From positions 1 to 8,980 of the forward strand of contig JAYVMU010000091.1 of NCBI GenBank assembly GCA_043758775.1: a stretch of 8,980 nt of DNA. The letters run 5' to 3'. This DNA is from JACMMS01 sp043758775. Lineage in GTDB: Bacteria; Pseudomonadota; Gammaproteobacteria; Burkholderiales; Methylophilaceae. The notes under the pieces were generated by a model. The model did not search any database. It was given only the letters and a program-made list of their open reading frames with translations, and was not told where the DNA came from. Position numbers and translations under genes: made by a program. Shown one piece after another: positions 6,245 through 8,980 of this stretch; the stretch's first letter is position 1, and every line of letters starts with the position of its first letter.

Positions 6245-6970
6245 ATGACCACGCGTAGAGATTTTTTACAAAATAGTGCTGCCGTTGTTGGCAGTATCGC
6301 ACTCGCTAGCAATGTTGCACAGGCTAAGGATAGTATGCAAGCTGCGCTGTATCCAGACAAACTTACGGATGATGCGGGTAAATATGTGTTGTTACCTTTG
6401 CCTTATGCTTATGATGCATTAGAGCCTGTCATTGATGCACGTACAGTAGAGTTCCACTATAACTTTCATCACAAGCCTGCTGTTGCAGCCGCAAACAAGG
6501 CGGAGGATGGGCTTGCATTAGCCCGCGAGACTGGTGATTTTGCCCTGGTGAAACATTACGAGAAAGAGTTGGCACTGGGTTTATCCAGTCATATTCTTCA
6601 TACCATCTACTGGTCGAACTTATCAGCTAAAGGCGGTAGCCCAACTGGAATGCTACTCAAGGGGATCGAGAAAAACTTCAAATCGTTTGATAAATTCAAG
6701 GCGCATTTAACGGCTGCTACTACCAGTGTAGAAGGTGCTGGCTGGGGCATATTGGGTTATCTACCTGCCAGTGGCAAACTGATGGTGTTGCAATGTGAGA
6801 ATCACCAAAAATTGACTGCTTGGGGCGTAATACCAATTTTAGTGCTGGATGTATGGGAGCATGCCTATTACCTAAAATATCAGAATCGACGGGCCGAGTA
6901 TGTGAATGGGCTTTTCAACATTATCAATTGGGATAACGTTGCAGCAAGACTTGATGCAGCAACGCGTTAG
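6245..6970 (+). CDS. Tat-exported Fe/Mn superoxide dismutase of the chr operon
   Basis: A 241-residue protein dismutating superoxide to H2O2 and O2. Residues 2-9 (TTRRDFLQ) form a twin-arginine motif, followed by a hydrophobic core and AQA (25-27), so Tat export with cleavage near residue 28 is likely. The four metal ligands are present: His71 (FHYNFHH), His119 (ILHTIYW), Asp202 and His206 (DVWEHAYY). Two second-shell positions are unusual. The tyrosine normally in HHxxYV (Tyr34 in E. coli SodB) is Ala79. The Gln of MnSODs in the NQD position is His187 (ENHQ), as in the mycobacterial type. GAGG lies 9 nt before the ATG. The position between chrA and chrB suggests protection from superoxide formed as chromate is reduced. 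Metal preference cannot be told. Confidence 0.93.
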   Translation: MTTRRDFLQNSAAVVGSIALASNVAQAKDSMQAALYPDKLTDDAGKYVLLPLPYAYDALEPVIDARTVEFHYNFHHKPAVAAANKAEDGLALARETGDFALVKHYEKELALGLSSHILHTIYWSNLSAKGGSPTGMLLKGIEKNFKSFDKFKAHLTAATTSVEGAGWGILGYLPASGKLMVLQCENHQKLTAWGVIPILVLDVWEHAYYLKYQNRRAEYVNGLFNIINWDNVAARLDAATR

Positions 6971-6987
6971 GATAGGAATAATTAATT

Positions 6988-7440
6988 ATGAAATGGGTTA
7001 CACGTGAACGTCCAAAGATTGACCGTATTGCTTGTCCTTGGTTAATCGCTAAATTCATCGACAAAGAGCCAGAGTTTTAATACGTGCCAAGTGCTTATGT
7101 GCTTAACGTTGCAGAAAAAACAGGTGCCATTCCCTACGATATACCTGATGTGGAGTTCTCCCACGTCGGCGAGCTTTGCAGCTTCGATGCATTTCTAAAG
7201 AAATACAATCTTACAGAACCTGCATTGCAGCAGCTAGCTGAAATAGTCAGAGGTGCTGACACTTCGAGACTTGACCTTGCACCACAGTCAGCAGGCTTAT
7301 ATGCAATATCACTGGGTCTATCTAAAAGCTACTCAGATGACCAAGAAATGTTAAAACATGGCATGGTCATATATGACGCGCTATATGCATGGTGTATAGA
7401 TTGCCAGAAAGAGACACATAACTGGCCGCCTCAGTTATAA
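6988..7440 (+). pseudogene. chrB: Chromate resistance protein ChrB domain, interrupted by TAA at codon 31
   Basis: The frame from ATG 6988 (AGGAA about 9 nt upstream) begins MKWVTRERPKIDRIACPWLI, the start of the ChrB C-terminal/Chrome_Resist family. It is stopped by TAA at 7078-7080. The very same frame then continues with YVPSAYVLNVAEKTGAIPYD, CSFDAFLKKY, RGADTSRLDLAP and YDALYAWC to a stop at 7440, giving 150 sense codons, the family's usual single-domain length. Relatives normally have EFLYVP here, so a TTA-to-TAA change (one base) explains the break. The rest shows no other damage, suggesting a very recent mutation, a sequencing error, or reinitiation at GTG 7084. ChrB proteins act in chromate sensing or resistance; this one lacks the longer N-terminal part of full ChrB regulators. 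Confidence 0.88.
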
Positions 7441-7476
7441 AATAACATCATTGATGCATTTCTAAAGAATTTGAGA

Positions 7477-8508
7477 ATGTTACAAAAAGGTATTCTTGCA
7501 GCACTAGGTTCTGCTCTGTTATTTGGAGCGGGAACGCCACTGGCAAAACTATTGCTTAGCCATATTAGCCCTTGGTTACTGGCTGGTTTGCTCTATCTTG
7601 GCTCAGGAATTGGGCTAACGCTATATCGTTTCATCATTCGTGCGCCATCAGTTCGCTTACCCATAAATGAGAAAGTATGGTTTGCAGCAGCAATATTAGC
7701 AGGCGGAGTGATTGCACCGGTGTTGTTGATGCTGGGATTATTAAATATGCCAGCATCAGGCGCATCCTTATTGCTGAATATGGAAGGTGTTTTTACACCA
7801 CTATTAGCGTGGTTTGCTTTTAAAGAAAATTTTGATCGTCGCATTGCATTAGGCATGGCCTTAATTGTGGCAGGTGCATTAGTGTTGGGATGGCCGAGTG
7901 ATGTACGATTTTCTGGTATATGGCCCACATTGGCAGTGCTAGGGGCGTGCTTCGCTTGGGGCTTGGATAATAACCTGACACGCAAACTTTCATTATCTGA
8001 TGCTGCTTGGATTGCATCTATTAAAGGGCTGATTGCTGGGTTAGTTAATTTGGTACTGGCGTTTACGCTTGGCACTGCTTTGCCATCTATATTGGCTACT
8101 GCAGCAGCAATGTCTGTTGGATTTTTAGCCTATGGTGTAAGTCTCACGCTATTCGTAATTGGTTTACGTCACCTGGGTACAGCGCGAACAGGGGCATACT
8201 TTTCTGTAGCACCATTCTTTGGGGCGCTCTTGGCAATTGTCTTGGGGGATCCAATTACGATGCCGCTAGTAATTACTGGTGTTTTAATGGCTGCAGGGAT
8301 TTGGTTACATTTGACCGAGCATCACGAACATGAGCATTTACATTATGAAATGGAACATGAGCATGAGCACAGTCATGACGAGCATCATCAGCATGCACAT
8401 AGTTCATTGGCAGAAATGGCTTTGACTCACACACATAAACATACACACGCAGCTTTGAAACATAAGCACCCACATTACCCAGATAGTCATCATCAGCATA
8501 GTCACTAG
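7477..8508 (+). CDS. EamA/DMT-family transporter with a long His-rich tail
   Basis: A 343-residue inner-membrane protein with about ten membrane segments in two EamA repeats of the drug/metabolite transporter superfamily. The first repeat ends near LVLGWPSDV (about 135) and the second begins at IWPTLAVLGACFAWGLDNNLTRK. After the last segment (MAAGIWLHL) comes a 64-residue hydrophilic tail (280-343) with 24 histidines in HEH, HTH and HKH runs, likely binding divalent metal. ATG 7477 is preferred over TTG 7471 because the only ribosome-binding-like stretch (TCTAAAGAA, 7461-7469) is spaced for it. It follows chrB by 36 bp in the same direction, the last gene of the operon. Substrate unknown; chromate-linked metal or metabolite transport is inference. 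Confidence 0.9.
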   Translation: MLQKGILAALGSALLFGAGTPLAKLLLSHISPWLLAGLLYLGSGIGLTLYRFIIRAPSVRLPINEKVWFAAAILAGGVIAPVLLMLGLLNMPASGASLLLNMEGVFTPLLAWFAFKENFDRRIALGMALIVAGALVLGWPSDVRFSGIWPTLAVLGACFAWGLDNNLTRKLSLSDAAWIASIKGLIAGLVNLVLAFTLGTALPSILATAAAMSVGFLAYGVSLTLFVIGLRHLGTARTGAYFSVAPFFGALLAIVLGDPITMPLVITGVLMAAGIWLHLTEHHEHEHLHYEMEHEHEHSHDEHHQHAHSSLAEMALTHTHKHTHAALKHKHPHYPDSHHQHSH

Positions 8509-8530
8509 ATAAATTATGCCATTCGGCTCA

Positions 8531-8760
8531 GTGGCTGTCGTACAGAATAACAAATGGCTTTTGGGAGTAATTATTAGTGGCTCTTTTTACTGTAATACGC
8601 AGTTTGTTTAAGCGCAGTATTTAATTGCAGTTGCTATTGATACAAAGATTGATGCTAGCAAATAAGTGGTGTATTTGACATAATTATGGGTGGTGCTTTT
8701 GAGTAGTTATAGGTGGGGCTTTTGCATAATAACTTGTGGCTCTTTTAGGTAGCAATACGC
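8531..8760 (+). repeat. Array of ~23-bp direct repeats (GTGG..CTTTTG...)
   Basis: Seven imperfect units begin at 8531, 8554, 8577, 8666, 8690, 8713 and 8736, in two blocks of period 23-24 bp, separated by 65 bp (8601-8665). Most start GTGG, carry TTTT around positions 8-11, and have TAATTAT-like sequence near positions 15-21. The two block-final units (8577 and 8736) resemble each other further: both read GTGGCTCTTTT, then AATACGCA, then AGCGCAGT about 20 bp later. The blocks thus look like two copies of one DNA end, 159 bp apart. They precede a transposase gene, so multiple transposase-binding sites are the likeliest meaning. This array fills most of the gene-free stretch 8509-8911. Confidence 0.6.
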
Positions 8761-8797
8761 AAATAGGCAGAGCGCAGTCAAGCAATACCTAAAGAGC
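8739..8797. repeat. Imperfect 12-13-bp inverted repeat at the IS end
   Basis: GCTCTTTTAGGTA (8739-8751) and TACCTAAAGAGC (8786-8797) are reverse complements except for one extra T. The loop holds AATACGCA and AGCGCAGT, shared with the copy near 8590-8616. It may be a hairpin or operator upstream of the transposase. Confidence 0.55.
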
Positions 8798-8911
8798 AAG
8801 CTTTGAAAACCAATGAAAAGAATAAGCCAAAAGAGGCAGAGACAGCCAAAAAACACCAGCAACGCCGTGCCTATACACAAGACTGGAGTTTTCTCTCTAT
8901 GGTTTCTCATC

Positions 8912-8980
8912 ATGTATTCAGGCCAATTGGTGTTTGCACAACTCATGGAGCATTTACCCCTTCACACGTTCCGCCGCTAC
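8912..8980 (+). CDS. IS4-family transposase, DUF4372-type N-terminus (partial)
   Basis: Only the first 23 codons are in the window. They read MYSGQLVFAQLMEHLPLHTF and two arginines and a tyrosine. This matches the N-terminal block of DUF4372-containing IS4-family DDE transposases (NSGxxxFAQLMxFLPxxxF). The catalytic domain lies beyond the edge. The frame is open back to ATG 8813, giving a possible 33-residue extension rich in Lys and Gln, but family members normally begin close to the SGQ motif, so 8912 is preferred. No good ribosome-binding site is visible before it. Confidence 0.62.
   Translation, partial: MYSGQLVFAQLMEHLPLHTFRRY

Larger units (their letters stand above)
8577..8980 (+). 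mobile_element. Left part of an IS4-family insertion sequence (runs off the right edge)
   Basis: The transposase start at 8912 and the repeated GTGGCTCTTTT...AATACGCA end-like sequence at 8577 and 8736 indicate the left end of an insertion sequence, oriented outward to the right. The exact boundary is not resolved: either the 8736 copy is the current end and the 8577 block is a relic or neighbouring element, or both blocks belong to one element. The opposite end and any target duplication lie outside the window. Confidence 0.45.

Noticed and set aside
7471..7476. TTG at 7471 as the EamA start
   Set aside because: The only ribosome-binding-like sequence is about 2 nt from it, whereas spacing suits ATG 7477.
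7593..8075. A 160-codon minus-strand frame opposite the EamA gene
   Set aside because: Antisense to a recognised transporter; composition is typical of a shadow frame.
8518..8535. Operon terminator after the EamA gene (GCCATT/AGTGGC hairpin)
   Set aside because: A 6-bp stem including a wobble pair is present but no T-run follows, and it overlaps the first repeat unit.
8531..8760. CRISPR array
   Set aside because: Units are head-to-tail with no unique spacers, the repeats are imperfect throughout, and no cas genes are present.

Overview
The window suggests a moderately AT-rich proteobacterium. Gene content resembles betaproteobacteria, possibly Methylophilaceae (Methylotenera-like), but this is an impression from gene content and protein style, not a database result. 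It joins two metal-handling blocks. The left block is cobalamin/cobalt; the right block is chromate resistance. About 1 kb of gene-poor, palindrome-rich sequence separates them, and an insertion-sequence end closes the right edge.

Left block (1-3855). On the minus strand, a cobalamin riboswitch (2608-2734) with a consensus-like promoter directly upstream precedes a small thioredoxin-fold [2Fe-2S] ferredoxin and then cobN. CobN is the large subunit of the aerobic cobaltochelatase and runs off the left edge. Reading away on the plus strand are cbtB and cbtA, a predicted cobalt-uptake pair. Together these import cobalt, insert it into the corrin ring, and shut off the minus-strand transcript when cobalamin is plentiful. 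CobN and CbtA both carry His-rich segments.

Middle (3856-4863). No large gene is present. There is a perfect 26-bp palindrome, a cluster of smaller inverted repeats, and a 54-codon ORF with a good ribosome-binding site flanked by a 13-bp inverted repeat. There is also a frameshifted remnant that looks like a type II toxin-antitoxin pair (HigB/XRE type). The last 100 bases hold a promoter and a structured leader for the next operon.

Right block (4864-8508). A plus-strand operon encodes ChrA (long, two-domain chromate efflux protein), a Tat-exported Fe/Mn superoxide dismutase with an altered active site, a ChrB-type chromate resistance protein broken by an in-frame TAA at codon 31, and an EamA/DMT transporter with a 64-residue tail holding 24 histidines. 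The likely logic is chromate export, disposal of superoxide made during chromate reduction, and an accessory transporter.

Right edge (8509-8980). A tandem array of about 23-bp units, an imperfect inverted repeat and the first 23 codons of an IS4-family (DUF4372-type) transposase mark an insertion sequence entering the window. The most interesting points are the chr operon leader (possible chrB-type RNA motif plus a near-leaderless 22-codon ORF), the SOD lacking the usual gateway tyrosine, the ChrB nonsense codon, and the 23-bp array.
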